Positions 1 through 8,297 of a stretch of 64,000 nucleotides of DNA are shown here, piece after piece. Position numbers and translations under genes: made by a program. Under the pieces are notes generated by a model. The model was not told the DNA's origin. It made no database searches and worked only from the letters and a program-made list of their open reading frames with translations. How positions within the stretch are numbered: the stretch's first letter is position 1; each line of letters starts with the position of its first letter. Where the stretch lies: positions 62,001-126,000 of the forward strand of contig NZ_JAAKGS010000005.1 of NCBI RefSeq assembly GCF_011043555.1, given 5' to 3'. This DNA is from Sphingobacterium sp. SGR-19. Lineage in GTDB: Bacteria > Bacteroidota > Bacteroidia > Sphingobacteriales > Sphingobacteriaceae.

Positions 1-83
1 ATACGCGACACGCCATCACGCAGCCGGATACTACCCAAATCTATCTCCGCCTGTGTGGTGCTGTGATACGCGGAAATAGTGAT

Positions 84-163
84 ATTTGAAAGCGAAACTT
101 TCAAATTACAGTATTTTTCTAGTATTTTTTTGCAATTTGAAAGTCTGGATTTCAAATTGCAAA
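84..163. repeat. Two related hairpins sharing ATTTGAAA/TTTCAAAT arms
   Basis: The first repeat is ATTTGAAAG (84-92), loop CGAAA, CTTTCAAAT (98-106). The second is TTTGCAATTTGAAA (129-142), loop GTCTGGA, TTTCAAATTGCAAA (150-163). Both are perfect, with 9-bp and 14-bp arms, and share the same 8-bp core. They may be terminators for a gene to the left or paired protein-binding sites. The shared core in two neighbouring copies favours binding sites, but that is inference. Confidence 0.55.
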
Positions 164-264
164 TATTATTATATCCCGGATATGTTCGTCAAGTTATGGG
201 AGGCGCGCTCAAAACACGCTCCTAAATGCGCAACTTCGCGATGATGGATACGATAATAGCTTGA

Positions 265-288
265 AAACGTATCGCCGACGATACGTTT
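265..288 (-). terminator. Hairpin downstream of the Fic gene, possible terminator
   Basis: AAACGTATCG (265-274), loop CCGA, CGATACGTTT (279-288): a perfect 10-bp stem with a tetraloop, about 60 bases beyond the Fic stop codon on the minus strand. There is no long T-run after it, so the terminator role is only likely. Confidence 0.4.
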
Positions 289-348
289 GAAGACCATTGG
301 GACTTTTAAGAAATATGTACGAAGTTGGGATTTGATGTACTGATCAAT

Positions 349-1470
349 TTACATCTTGGATTGAGGTAGGTTCAATTGATACCGAACAGAACGCCCCGCT
401 CCCTCCTGAACCAATACCCCCATTTCATGCAGTTGCTGTAAATCGCGCGTAGCGGTGGCTTTTGAAACCTTGGTAATACCCATGTACTTCTTGGCCGTCA
501 TCCCTCCATCGAAACCCTCGGCTCCCTTGTCCAGCATTTTATTGATCGCCTTCCATTGCCGCTCGTCAAGCCGGGTTTTATACCGATCATAAAATTGCGC
601 TTTCTTCAACGTAAACAGCACCATGGCTTTGGCTCCCCGCTGCGCATCCAGGATTACGCTTGCAAAATAAACCATCCATGCGGTGATGTCCAACGCACGC
701 TGGGCTTCCTTCAACGCATCGTAATAAGCCTTTTTATTCGCCTCGATGGTTTTGGAGAGGCTCAGCATGATGGGGCGTCCAAGCGATTGTGATAGAGCAT
801 TCTCCGCTATCGCCCGTCCGATGCGACCGTTGCCGTCTTCAAAGGGATGGATCGATTCGAAATACAGGTGTGCGATTGTCGACTTCAGTATGGCCTCGGG
901 CACTTGCCCTTTTAGTGGGAAGTTTGCTGAATTGTACCATCCGACAAAGCGTTCCATCTCCTCCGGTACCCGTGTCGATGGCGGTGCTTCGTAATGGACG
1001 ATTTCCCGACCATAGGCTCCAGAGACAATTTGCATAGGGGTGTCGCCCTGTCGCCACTCGCCCGGATTGATACGCCCTGCATTGGCAGCAAAAAGTAAGC
1101 GGTGCCAAGCTTTGAGCGTATCGAGTGTCAGGGGCTGTTGAAAGTTCTGTCTTACTTCCACCATCAATTGGGCCACGCCCGATGCCCGCTGATCTTTAAC
1201 GTGGACCGGCGTATCGTTTAATCCCAGATTATTCCGGATGGAAGACATCACGTCCTCACGACTTAAGTACTCTCCTTCGATTTCGGAGGTTTTTACCGCT
1301 TCCGAAAGCATGAGCTGGAGCAGAGTTTCTTGCTTGAGCGTATCCGGTAATCCTTGGATAAGGCCATTGACTTCTCCCATTTCCTGTGCGAAAGCAAGAA
1401 TAGATGGTTGAACTTCCGCGACGTCGTAAGTAAAGTTAGGCCATCCCTGTAGTTGCCAATTATACATCAT
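349..1470 (-). CDS. Fic family protein with N-terminal inhibitory motif and C-terminal winged helix
   Basis: Fic enzymes usually transfer AMP, or another nucleotide part, to a hydroxyl side chain of a target protein. The full active-site motif HPFEDGNGRIGR is at residues 208-219, so the catalytic His and the phosphate-binding loop are intact. The sequence TSEIEG at 61-66 fits the (S/T)xxxE(G/N) inhibitory-helix motif, which makes this a self-inhibited class II type. The first 80 residues resemble DUF4172, and the last 60 look like a winged helix-turn-helix (near ATATRDLQQLHEMGVL). The 373-residue length is normal for this architecture. The start is one of two adjacent ATG codons. A TAnnTTTG promoter between two matching palindromes lies directly upstream, which suggests autoregulation through the winged helix. 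The target is unknown. It could be a stand-alone regulator or a toxin-like protein. Confidence 0.93.
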   Translation of the reverse strand: MMYNWQLQGWPNFTYDVAEVQPSILAFAQEMGEVNGLIQGLPDTLKQETLLQLMLSEAVKTSEIEGEYLSREDVMSSIRNNLGLNDTPVHVKDQRASGVAQLMVEVRQNFQQPLTLDTLKAWHRLLFAANAGRINPGEWRQGDTPMQIVSGAYGREIVHYEAPPSTRVPEEMERFVGWYNSANFPLKGQVPEAILKSTIAHLYFESIHPFEDGNGRIGRAIAENALSQSLGRPIMLSLSKTIEANKKAYYDALKEAQRALDITAWMVYFASVILDAQRGAKAMVLFTLKKAQFYDRYKTRLDERQWKAINKMLDKGAEGFDGGMTAKKYMGITKVSKATATRDLQQLHEMGVLVQEGAGRSVRYQLNLPQSKM

Positions 1471-1541
1471 GAGCCGATTACATTTCTTAACCGGCTCAAA
1501 TTTAAGTAAAAAGTGAGCCGATTACAAGTTTTAATCGGCTC
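1471..1541 (-). promoter_or_regulatory. Fic promoter flanked by two palindromic operators
   Basis: Two 27-bp sites share arms GAGCCGATTA and TAATCGGCTC with 7-bp spacers. The distal copy (1515-1541) is perfect. The proximal copy (1471-1497) has one mismatch and touches the start codon. On the minus strand the -7 box TAAATTTG lies at 1504-1497 between them. A -33 TTG lies at 1527-1525 inside the distal site, with 20 bp between the two boxes. The sites therefore cover -33 and the transcription start, the geometry of a repressed or autoregulated promoter. Confidence 0.7.
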
Positions 1542-1594
1542 GATCAGTATTCACCAACAGCGGCGATGGTTCCCGGGTGATAACGATGTCGCAC

Positions 1595-2500
1595 TTAAAA
1601 CAACGTTAAGTTTTTCCGATAGTAGGAAGGGCTCATATGTACATGTTTCTTAAAAGTTTTAGAAAAATGGAAACGGTCCGAAAAGCCACAGTCGTGTGCG
1701 ATTTCATCTAAATTTTTATCAGAATGATGCATAAGGTTAAGGGCATTTTCAATTCTGGTCCTTATGATATACTGTTGGATGGAGACTCCTGTCGCGTTCT
1801 TAAAAAGTCTGGCAAATGAGTTGGATGCCATATTTGCCATCACAGCCAGTGTATTGTTAGAAATCATCTTATTGTAGTTATTGTCGATATAAGCTATAGC
1901 AGCAAAAATACGTTGATCCATCGTTCGAAAATCAGTTAAGAAATTTTCTAGCCGCATTAAGCACATGCCAATAAGCATATTAACCTTCAGACAGTCAAAG
2001 AAATTAAATAGGTTGCCTTGTATACAGGTGTTTCGGATTTCTTCTATCAATTTCAGTTTTTGATCTGTCATTTCCAAACAATATACATCAGCGCTCGCAT
2101 AATCTAATGGAAATCCCAAGGAAAAGTGGATAAAAAGATGGTCTACCTTATTTGTGCCTTCGATTTGTTGCAATGCATCCGTTTCAATAAACTTTCGCCC
2201 CGAGATACTTTCATTATTACTCCGAACATGTGTCTTATTCAAACGGGTAGAAAACGATGTATTAGGTGGTATGATAATCAGGTTACCCTTGTTAAGCCCG
2301 ATTATTCTTTTTCCGTGAATGATTTCGGCTCCGTCAATAGTGTTATGATAAATGCGCCAAAATGGTACCGATAAGTCAAAACATGACCACTCATCTAGTA
2401 TCCAGTATCTACAGCATAAGAGCTTTATATTGATTTCCCTAAAGGTCTGCCGTATGGAAGATGGATCGATTTTGATTTCGTGAGGTACTCGACTGATCAT
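1595..2500 (-). CDS. AraC-family transcriptional regulator
   Basis: A DNA-binding regulator of 301 residues. The C-terminal ~100 residues form the usual double helix-turn-helix of the AraC/XylS family, including the stretch DEIAHDCGFSDRFHFSKTFK, typical of the second helix-turn-helix. The N-terminal ~190 residues should be a cupin-like sugar-sensing domain, but I see no specific ligand motif. It is divergent from the first PUL, with 248 bases between the start codons, so that PUL is its most likely target. The other two large loci here instead use hybrid two-component regulators. No membrane segment is visible, so it should sense a cytoplasmic sugar, perhaps fucose or a ketouronate released by the PUL enzymes. 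Confidence 0.9.
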   Translation of the reverse strand: MISRVPHEIKIDPSSIRQTFREINIKLLCCRYWILDEWSCFDLSVPFWRIYHNTIDGAEIIHGKRIIGLNKGNLIIIPPNTSFSTRLNKTHVRSNNESISGRKFIETDALQQIEGTNKVDHLFIHFSLGFPLDYASADVYCLEMTDQKLKLIEEIRNTCIQGNLFNFFDCLKVNMLIGMCLMRLENFLTDFRTMDQRIFAAIAYIDNNYNKMISNNTLAVMANMASNSFARLFKNATGVSIQQYIIRTRIENALNLMHHSDKNLDEIAHDCGFSDRFHFSKTFKKHVHMSPSYYRKNLTLF

Positions 2501-2723
2501 GACATGTTTATTTTGTACATAAAATGGTTTAGTTGAGATAAAGCATCCCTAAAATATGTTTCGGTACTTTACATCAACAATTTTAAACAGAAAAAGAACA
2601 ATTATAAAGCATTAAAGCATTTTTATTTTTTTAAAGATTCATAAAGCGTAAGACATTCGAAAATTTAATCTGATCCCCCTAAAGTCGACAGATGACTCGC
2701 GGGTACGGATCATTCTGAACCAA

Positions 2724-2731
2724 GATATTTG
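2724..2731 (+). promoter_or_regulatory. Near-consensus -7 box of PUL1
   Basis: GATATTTG differs at one position from the Bacteroidota TAnnTTTG consensus and lies 17 bases before the first PUL1 start codon. No matching -33 TTG is seen, which suits a promoter that needs an activator such as the divergent AraC protein. Confidence 0.35.
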
Positions 2732-2748
2732 ACACATAACTAATTGAT

Positions 2749-4203
2749 ATGAAACTACATTTTGAAATTTTTTTTCGAACTCTATATGTATTCGTGACAT
2801 TTTGTTCCGTTGCTACTGCGCAGCAGATGTCGAACAAAACAAAAGAGCTGGCTAATAGTAAAGCAGATGGATTTAAGGGGATATGGTACATGATCCAACC
2901 TACTGGCGACGAATACGCCTTTAAATATAGTGGCGGGTTAGGAACTTATCCTGCGAATCATAGGCCTTTCGCAGTCTATGTTGAAAAAGTAAACAAGACT
3001 TATTTCTGTTACGGCGGCACGGATGAAAACAATAGTACGTTATTACATAATGTCTCTTTTTTTGATCACCGCACCAAGAAGATAGCAAATCCCACAACGG
3101 TTCTCGACAAAAAGACCGTGGATGCGCATGACAACCCCGTAATCGCTGTCGATGCCGCGGGCCATGTCTGGATATTTTCTACATCGCATGGCGTTGAGCG
3201 GCCGTCCTATATCTCAAAGTCGATTGAACCGTATGATATTGATAGATTTGAATTAGTCGAGGCAACAGAGATGGTGAACGGCGAGAAGAAACCCTTTACT
3301 AATTTTTCTTATTTCCAAGTTTACTACGATGATGATAAGGGTTTTCTTGCTCTTTTTTCGAGATATGACACCAAACATCGACGGGTCATAGGTTATAATA
3401 CCAGTAAAGACGGTCAACATTGGGACGAATGGAAGGTGCTGGGTAATATAGAGGGGGGACACTACCAAATTAGTGCGATGTCAAATGGCAAAATAGGTGT
3501 TGCTTTTGATTTTCATCCGGATGGTAAGGGGCTGGATTACAGGACAAACTTGTACTACTTAGAAACATCGGATTGGGGTAAATCATGGCAGACGGTAGAT
3601 AAACATACCGCTGAACTGCCGTTAACAACTCGAGATAACGCGGCGTTAGTGAAGGATTTTACCTCGGATAAACTGAATAATTATTTGCTGGATATTGATC
3701 TTGATGAAAATGGAAATCCCCTGATTTTGACCATTTCTAGTAGGGGACCGCAACCGGGGCCGCGAAATGGACCTCGCGATTGGCATTTCTTTCATGTAGA
3801 CAACAAATCGAAAGAATGGAATAGTACTGTTATCACCTCTTCAGACAGCAATTACGATATGGGGTCGGTCTATGCGGAGGGCAACGGGCGTGTGAGAATC
3901 ATCGGGCCGACCGAGACGGGACCACAGGGCTATAATCCCGGTGGCGAACTTGCTATATGGCTAAGCAAGGATGGCGGGAGAAATTGGAAAAAGAAAAAGC
4001 AGATAACGAAAAACAGCCCTCGGAACCATGCTTATGTACGCAAACCCAACCATGCAAATGAAGATTTTTATGGTCTGTGGGCGGATGGTGATGGCCGTAA
4101 ACCTTCTAAATCCAATATTTACTTCACAACGAAGGACGGAAAGGTGTTCGAGCTCCCAAGACAAACGAAAACGGATTTTTTTGAACCGCAGCGATTGAAG
4201 TAA
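2749..4203 (+). CDS. Secreted BNR-4-type beta-propeller protein, candidate polysaccharide lyase
   Basis: The protein has 484 residues with an N-terminal signal peptide ending near TATAQQ. The body resembles the BNR_4 repeat family (GFKGIWYMIQ near the start; Asp-box-like SDWGKSWQ and SKDGGRNWK later). Related seven-bladed propellers include CAZy lyase families that cut next to uronic acids, such as ulvan lyases (PL24, PL25) and rhamnose-glucuronate lyases (PL27). I cannot assign a family by eye. It is the first gene of the PUL, 46 bases before a GH88 enzyme that removes the unsaturated uronic acid a lyase leaves, and this supports a lyase role. A non-catalytic or sialidase-like hydrolase role remains possible. 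Confidence 0.8.
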   Translation: MKLHFEIFFRTLYVFVTFCSVATAQQMSNKTKELANSKADGFKGIWYMIQPTGDEYAFKYSGGLGTYPANHRPFAVYVEKVNKTYFCYGGTDENNSTLLHNVSFFDHRTKKIANPTTVLDKKTVDAHDNPVIAVDAAGHVWIFSTSHGVERPSYISKSIEPYDIDRFELVEATEMVNGEKKPFTNFSYFQVYYDDDKGFLALFSRYDTKHRRVIGYNTSKDGQHWDEWKVLGNIEGGHYQISAMSNGKIGVAFDFHPDGKGLDYRTNLYYLETSDWGKSWQTVDKHTAELPLTTRDNAALVKDFTSDKLNNYLLDIDLDENGNPLILTISSRGPQPGPRNGPRDWHFFHVDNKSKEWNSTVITSSDSNYDMGSVYAEGNGRVRIIGPTETGPQGYNPGGELAIWLSKDGGRNWKKKKQITKNSPRNHAYVRKPNHANEDFYGLWADGDGRKPSKSNIYFTTKDGKVFELPRQTKTDFFEPQRLK

Positions 4204-4249
4204 CAGCATTATATAATTAAAACGATAAAAGAATAATATAAAAGAGAAC

Positions 4250-5455
4250 ATGAACCAATCAATACGAGTATTTGTATGGCTGATCTTTTCCTGGGCTTAT
4301 TTAAGTACTGCCCAGTCGCAAGAAAAATTGGCTATGGATAGGATAGATAAGCAATTGGATAACGCTGTTGAGCAGATAAAAGTACTGGCTGAGCGTTCCG
4401 CGGAAAATATGTTGCCTAAGACTTACGAAAAGGGGAAAAATTTCGATTCTGAAACAGGTTGGTGGACCTCGGGATTCTACCCCGGTACGTTGCTTTATCT
4501 GTACGAACATTCGGGTGATAAAGAACTATTGGAACTTGCGAAGCAGAAACTAACATTGCTGGAAAAAGAAAAATTTAATACCACAACGCACGACCTCGGG
4601 TTTATGCTATACTGTAGTTTTGGGAATGCCATGCGTATTACTGGAGATACGGCTGCCTACAAAGAAATCTTGATAAAGGGGGCTGAATCGTTGGCAACAC
4701 GGTATAGTCCGATAACAAAGTCCATTCGTTCATGGGATTTCGACAACTTTCCAGTCATCATAGATAACATGATGAATCTGGAATTCCTGAACAGTGCAAC
4801 ACGATTGAGCGGTGACCGGAAATTTTATGACATTTCCGTAACCCACGCGAACACGACTATGAAAAACCACTACCGCAAAGATTTCAGTTGTTACCATGTG
4901 GTTGATTACAATCCCGAAACAGGGGATATTATTAAGAAGAAAACGAACCAGGGAGCATTTGATGAATCCGCGTGGGCGAGGGGACAAGCTTGGGGTTTAT
5001 ACGGATACGTGATGATGTACCGCGATACCAAAGACAAGAAATACCTTTCCTTTGCCAAAAAGATTGCAAAATACATGCTGACGCATCCAAATATGCCTGA
5101 TGACCTAATCGCCTATTGGGACTACGATGCACCGGATCTTCCGGAAGACAGCAGGTATGCGAAATATAGACATTTTAGAGACGCTTCCACAGCGGCAATA
5201 ACAGCATCTGCGTTGATTGAATTGAGCGACATGGTGAAGGGACGGCTTTCCAGATACTACTTGAAAACGGCGGAAACCATGTTGTACAACCTGTCTAACC
5301 CAACATATACCGCGGAACTCGGTACGAATGGCGGATTTTTGCTGAAGCATAGCGTGGGATCGATTCCGCATAACAGCGAAGTTGATGTCCCGCTTACGTA
5401 TGCCGACTATTATTATGTGGAGGCACTGCTTCGTTATAAGAAACGCATTAAATAG
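4250..5455 (+). CDS. GH88 unsaturated glucuronyl hydrolase
   Basis: This 401-residue enzyme hydrates and removes the delta-4,5-unsaturated uronic acid from the non-reducing end of lyase products. A signal peptide ends near STAQSQ, so it acts in the periplasm. The alpha/alpha-barrel family features are clear: GWWTSGFYPGTL at 70-81, the Asp in HDLGFM (D115) and the Asp in PVIIDNMMNLE (D172). The last two match the positions of the catalytic and substrate-binding aspartates of Bacillus UGL. Length is normal. It sits between the propeller protein and two fucosidases, with only 3 bases before the next gene. A second GH88 lies at 46837-48036. The sequence does not show which uronide (chondroitin, heparinoid, ulvan or other) is preferred. 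Confidence 0.93.
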   Translation: MNQSIRVFVWLIFSWAYLSTAQSQEKLAMDRIDKQLDNAVEQIKVLAERSAENMLPKTYEKGKNFDSETGWWTSGFYPGTLLYLYEHSGDKELLELAKQKLTLLEKEKFNTTTHDLGFMLYCSFGNAMRITGDTAAYKEILIKGAESLATRYSPITKSIRSWDFDNFPVIIDNMMNLEFLNSATRLSGDRKFYDISVTHANTTMKNHYRKDFSCYHVVDYNPETGDIIKKKTNQGAFDESAWARGQAWGLYGYVMMYRDTKDKKYLSFAKKIAKYMLTHPNMPDDLIAYWDYDAPDLPEDSRYAKYRHFRDASTAAITASALIELSDMVKGRLSRYYLKTAETMLYNLSNPTYTAELGTNGGFLLKHSVGSIPHNSEVDVPLTYADYYYVEALLRYKKRIK

Positions 5456-5458
5456 GAA

Positions 5459-6874
5459 ATGGCCATGAAAAACTTTTTTATTAAGATGTGTTTAGCGCTG
5501 CTTTCATGCACACTATTTACGCAACCCGTGGAGGCCCAGAAGTATCATAACAGTTGGGAATCCCTAGATTCCAGACCGGTGCCGCAATGGTGGTCAGATG
5601 CTAAGTTTGGAATATTTATACACTGGGGACTTTACTCGGTTCCGGCCTATGCTCCTGTAGACGAAGTAGAGGGTGTGTATGAAAAGTATGCGGAACATTA
5701 TCTGATGCGCCTTATGGAGAAAAATCCTTCATTTACCGATTACCACCGACGTAATTATGGGGCGAACTCGACTTATGCAGATTTTGCACCCTTGTTTAAA
5801 GCGGAATTTTTTGAACCGGATAAATGGGCTGATTTATTTAAAAGGTCGGGCGCAGGTTACGTAGTATTGACGTCAAAGCATCATGATGGCTACTGTTTAT
5901 GGCCAAGTGTACATAGCGAAGGCTGGAATACTTTGGAGGTGGGTCCTAAACGCGATATCATAAAAGATCTCTCTGAGGCGGTACGAGGTGCCGGCTTACG
6001 ATTTGGATTGTATTATTCACTACTGGAATGGAATAACCCACTTTATACCTCTGGTAATATGGAGAGGTGGACGACGGAGCATATGATACCGCAAATGAAA
6101 GACTTGGTAAAGAGGTATCGTCCGGAAATTATTTTTGCAGATGGGGAATGGGATTATACAAGCGATGAATTAAAAAGTACAACATTCTTGTCCTGGCTTT
6201 ACAACGAATCTCCGGTGAAAAATACCGTGGTGGTCAACGATAGGTGGGGAAAGGAAACAAGAAGTAAACATGGTGGATACTACACAACCGAATACAATCT
6301 GATAGGGGACACGTTATCAACGGGCAAGATTCTCCATCCATGGGAAGAGAGTCGCGGGATCGGGACTTCCTATGGGTATAATCGATTTGAAACAACGGCA
6401 CATTATTATTCCGCCAAACAGCTAATTGATTTGTTGGTCGAAAAAGTTGGCAATGGGGGTAATCTCTTGCTAAATGTCGGTCCCGATGCAAGCGGGATGA
6501 TTCCTGTCGTTATGCAAGAACGTTTGCTCGCGATTGGCGATTGGTTACGTGTAAACGGAGAGGCGATTTATGGTTCGACTGCATGGGAAGAGCGGCCGCT
6601 GACAGAAAATAGTGGAATCTATTATACGCGTAAGGGCGACGATTTATATGTCATATGTACCCAGTGGCCGGAGAACGAATTGATCGTAGATGGCGTTCGT
6701 GATGCGCGCGATGTGACGTTGCTTGGGATAGACTTGCCTATTAAATTCGAAGCAACAAAAAATAGGTTGCGTGTTCAAACGCCTCAAATTAACCCGGCGA
6801 ATGCGCCATGCGAGCATGCTTGGGTATTTAAATTGACAGACATAACATTTCCAGTACATGGAAAATCGAAGTAA
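5459..6874 (+). CDS. GH29 alpha-L-fucosidase (first copy)
   Basis: A retaining exo-fucosidase of 471 residues that removes terminal alpha-L-fucose. A signal peptide ends at PVEAQ. Family signatures are WWSDAKFGIFIHWG at 44-57, SKHHDGYCLWP at 139-149 and IIFADGEWDY at 224-233, where D228 is the expected nucleophile. The general acid/base is not conserved across GH29 and I do not assign it. It follows the GH88 gene by 3 bases and precedes the second fucosidase by 15, so these are translated from one message. Two fucosidases in one locus suggest two fucose linkages or branch contexts in the substrate. Confidence 0.93.
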   Translation: MAMKNFFIKMCLALLSCTLFTQPVEAQKYHNSWESLDSRPVPQWWSDAKFGIFIHWGLYSVPAYAPVDEVEGVYEKYAEHYLMRLMEKNPSFTDYHRRNYGANSTYADFAPLFKAEFFEPDKWADLFKRSGAGYVVLTSKHHDGYCLWPSVHSEGWNTLEVGPKRDIIKDLSEAVRGAGLRFGLYYSLLEWNNPLYTSGNMERWTTEHMIPQMKDLVKRYRPEIIFADGEWDYTSDELKSTTFLSWLYNESPVKNTVVVNDRWGKETRSKHGGYYTTEYNLIGDTLSTGKILHPWEESRGIGTSYGYNRFETTAHYYSAKQLIDLLVEKVGNGGNLLLNVGPDASGMIPVVMQERLLAIGDWLRVNGEAIYGSTAWEERPLTENSGIYYTRKGDDLYVICTQWPENELIVDGVRDARDVTLLGIDLPIKFEATKNRLRVQTPQINPANAPCEHAWVFKLTDITFPVHGKSK

Positions 6875-6889
6875 ACAAATAATTAGATA

Positions 6890-8251
6890 TTGATGAACAG
6901 ACAGTTATACATGATCTTATTACTTTTTGTAATAGGTATATCAGCTCGAGCGCAGGATGCACCCGTGCCCAGTGAAATTCAATTGAAATGGCAGAAGTTG
7001 GAGACAACGGCTTTTATCCATTTTACGGTAAATACCTTTACTGGCAAGGAATGGGGAGATGGAACCGAAAGCCCTGAGATTTTTAATCCGGTAAATTTTG
7101 ATGCGCGTGAAATGATCAAAGTTTTGAAGGAAACCGGCTTCAAGATGGCGATCATAACGGCGAAACACCACGATGGATTTTGTCTCTGGCCGACGGCGTA
7201 CACGGACCATTCTGTGAAAAGCAGCCCTTGGAGGAACGGCAAAGGGGATATGGTAAAAGAGATCGAGCAGGCATGTCGCGAGTACGGCATACAGTTCGGT
7301 TTCTATCTCTCACCATGGGATCAGAACCATCCGAGTTACGGGACACCGGCATACAACGCGTTTTATAAAAATCAGCTTCGGGAGTTATTAACCAACTATG
7401 GGGAAATAGCAGAAGTTTGGTTTGATGGTGCCAAGGATAAAAAAGCCATTGATATGGAGTATGATTTCGCTGGTTACTGGGATTTGGTCCGAGAATTACA
7501 ACCTCATGCGGTGATGTTTTCAGACGTAGGTCCCGACGTTCGATGGGTAGGCAACGAGAAAGGGATCGCTGGTGAGACGATGTGGTCTACGATTGATGTG
7601 AAACCAGAAAACGCACCCGGAAAAATGTCGCCCGAATACCTAAATGTCGGGGATCCGAACGGAAAATTGTGGATACCGGCGGAAACGGATGTGTCGATCA
7701 GACCAGGTTGGTTTTATCATCAGGAAGAAGATGATAGGGTGCGATCTGCTCAAAACTTAGTGGACCTTTATTACACGTCTGTAGGTAGGAATAGCGTGTT
7801 GTTGCTCAATATACCGCCGAATAAGCAAGGCGTATTCGCCGATCAGGACGTAGCAAATCTATATGAATACCGATCAATCCTTGATGAAACGTTTCGAAAA
7901 AACATGGCGAAAGCCGACGCGGATCAATCATTGACTGACGGGGCGCTCGAAAGTTACATCACCCTCCATGCCGATAGGCCTTTCGAGGTGAGGCTGAAGG
8001 AAAAGGTATCTTTTGACCGTATCGCGCTTCAAGAAAATATTGCGGAAGGGCAAAAATGCGAAGAGGCATTGGTGGAGTACTGGAACGGAAACGCCTGGAC
8101 AATATTAAGTGAGCTGACGACTATCGGTTATAAACGTTTGTTGCGGGTGCCATTGACAACCTCAGATAAAATCAGGATTACCGTCAAAAGGTCAAAGTCG
8201 CCTGTGCAACTTGCGGAGTTAGGCCTCTATAAGGCTTCTGCAAGGGAGTAA
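6890..8251 (+). CDS. GH29 alpha-L-fucosidase (second copy)
   Basis: A secreted 453-residue GH29 enzyme; the signal peptide ends at ISARAQ. It shows AFIHFTVNTFTGKEWGDG at 41-58, AKHHDGFCLWP at 91-101 and EVWFDGAKD at 175-183, where D179 is the expected nucleophile. It is clearly divergent from the preceding copy: it lacks the FGIFIHWG form and instead has FIHFTVNTF, seen in GH29 members related to the 1,3/1,4-specific branch. The last ~100 residues form a beta-rich domain like a shortened discoidin/CBM32-type module. The pair are therefore probably not a recent duplication but enzymes with different specificity. The SusC gene starts 46 bases later. Confidence 0.9.
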   Translation: MMNRQLYMILLLFVIGISARAQDAPVPSEIQLKWQKLETTAFIHFTVNTFTGKEWGDGTESPEIFNPVNFDAREMIKVLKETGFKMAIITAKHHDGFCLWPTAYTDHSVKSSPWRNGKGDMVKEIEQACREYGIQFGFYLSPWDQNHPSYGTPAYNAFYKNQLRELLTNYGEIAEVWFDGAKDKKAIDMEYDFAGYWDLVRELQPHAVMFSDVGPDVRWVGNEKGIAGETMWSTIDVKPENAPGKMSPEYLNVGDPNGKLWIPAETDVSIRPGWFYHQEEDDRVRSAQNLVDLYYTSVGRNSVLLLNIPPNKQGVFADQDVANLYEYRSILDETFRKNMAKADADQSLTDGALESYITLHADRPFEVRLKEKVSFDRIALQENIAEGQKCEEALVEYWNGNAWTILSELTTIGYKRLLRVPLTTSDKIRITVKRSKSPVQLAELGLYKASARE

Positions 8252-8297
8252 TTAAAGAATACTGTTAACAATCTATTATAAACCAAAATAAAAACAT

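Larger units (their letters stand above)
1..348. other. Left-edge intergenic region with three inverted repeats
   Basis: No complete gene is visible here. Two short open stretches touch the left edge: one on the plus strand ending in TGA at 87-89, and one on the minus strand running off the window. Either could be the edge of a real gene, and neither can be identified. The rest holds three perfect inverted repeats, listed separately, and about 60 bases directly downstream of the Fic gene. Confidence 0.4.

Noticed and set aside
3..89. Open plus-strand stretch at the left edge ending TGA, with some resemblance to a recombinase C-terminus (DTTQIYLRL)
   Set aside because: Only 28 codons are visible, and the minus strand is also open and equally protein-like, so neither strand can be chosen.
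2606..2621. Tandem AAAGCATT repeat upstream of PUL1
   Set aside because: Two 8-bp copies in AT-rich sequence can occur by chance, and there is no 21-bp spacing or match to other sites.
5459..8251. Recent tandem duplication of fucosidase genes
   Set aside because: The two GH29 proteins differ in core motifs and C-terminal domain, so they are old paralogs rather than a repeat.
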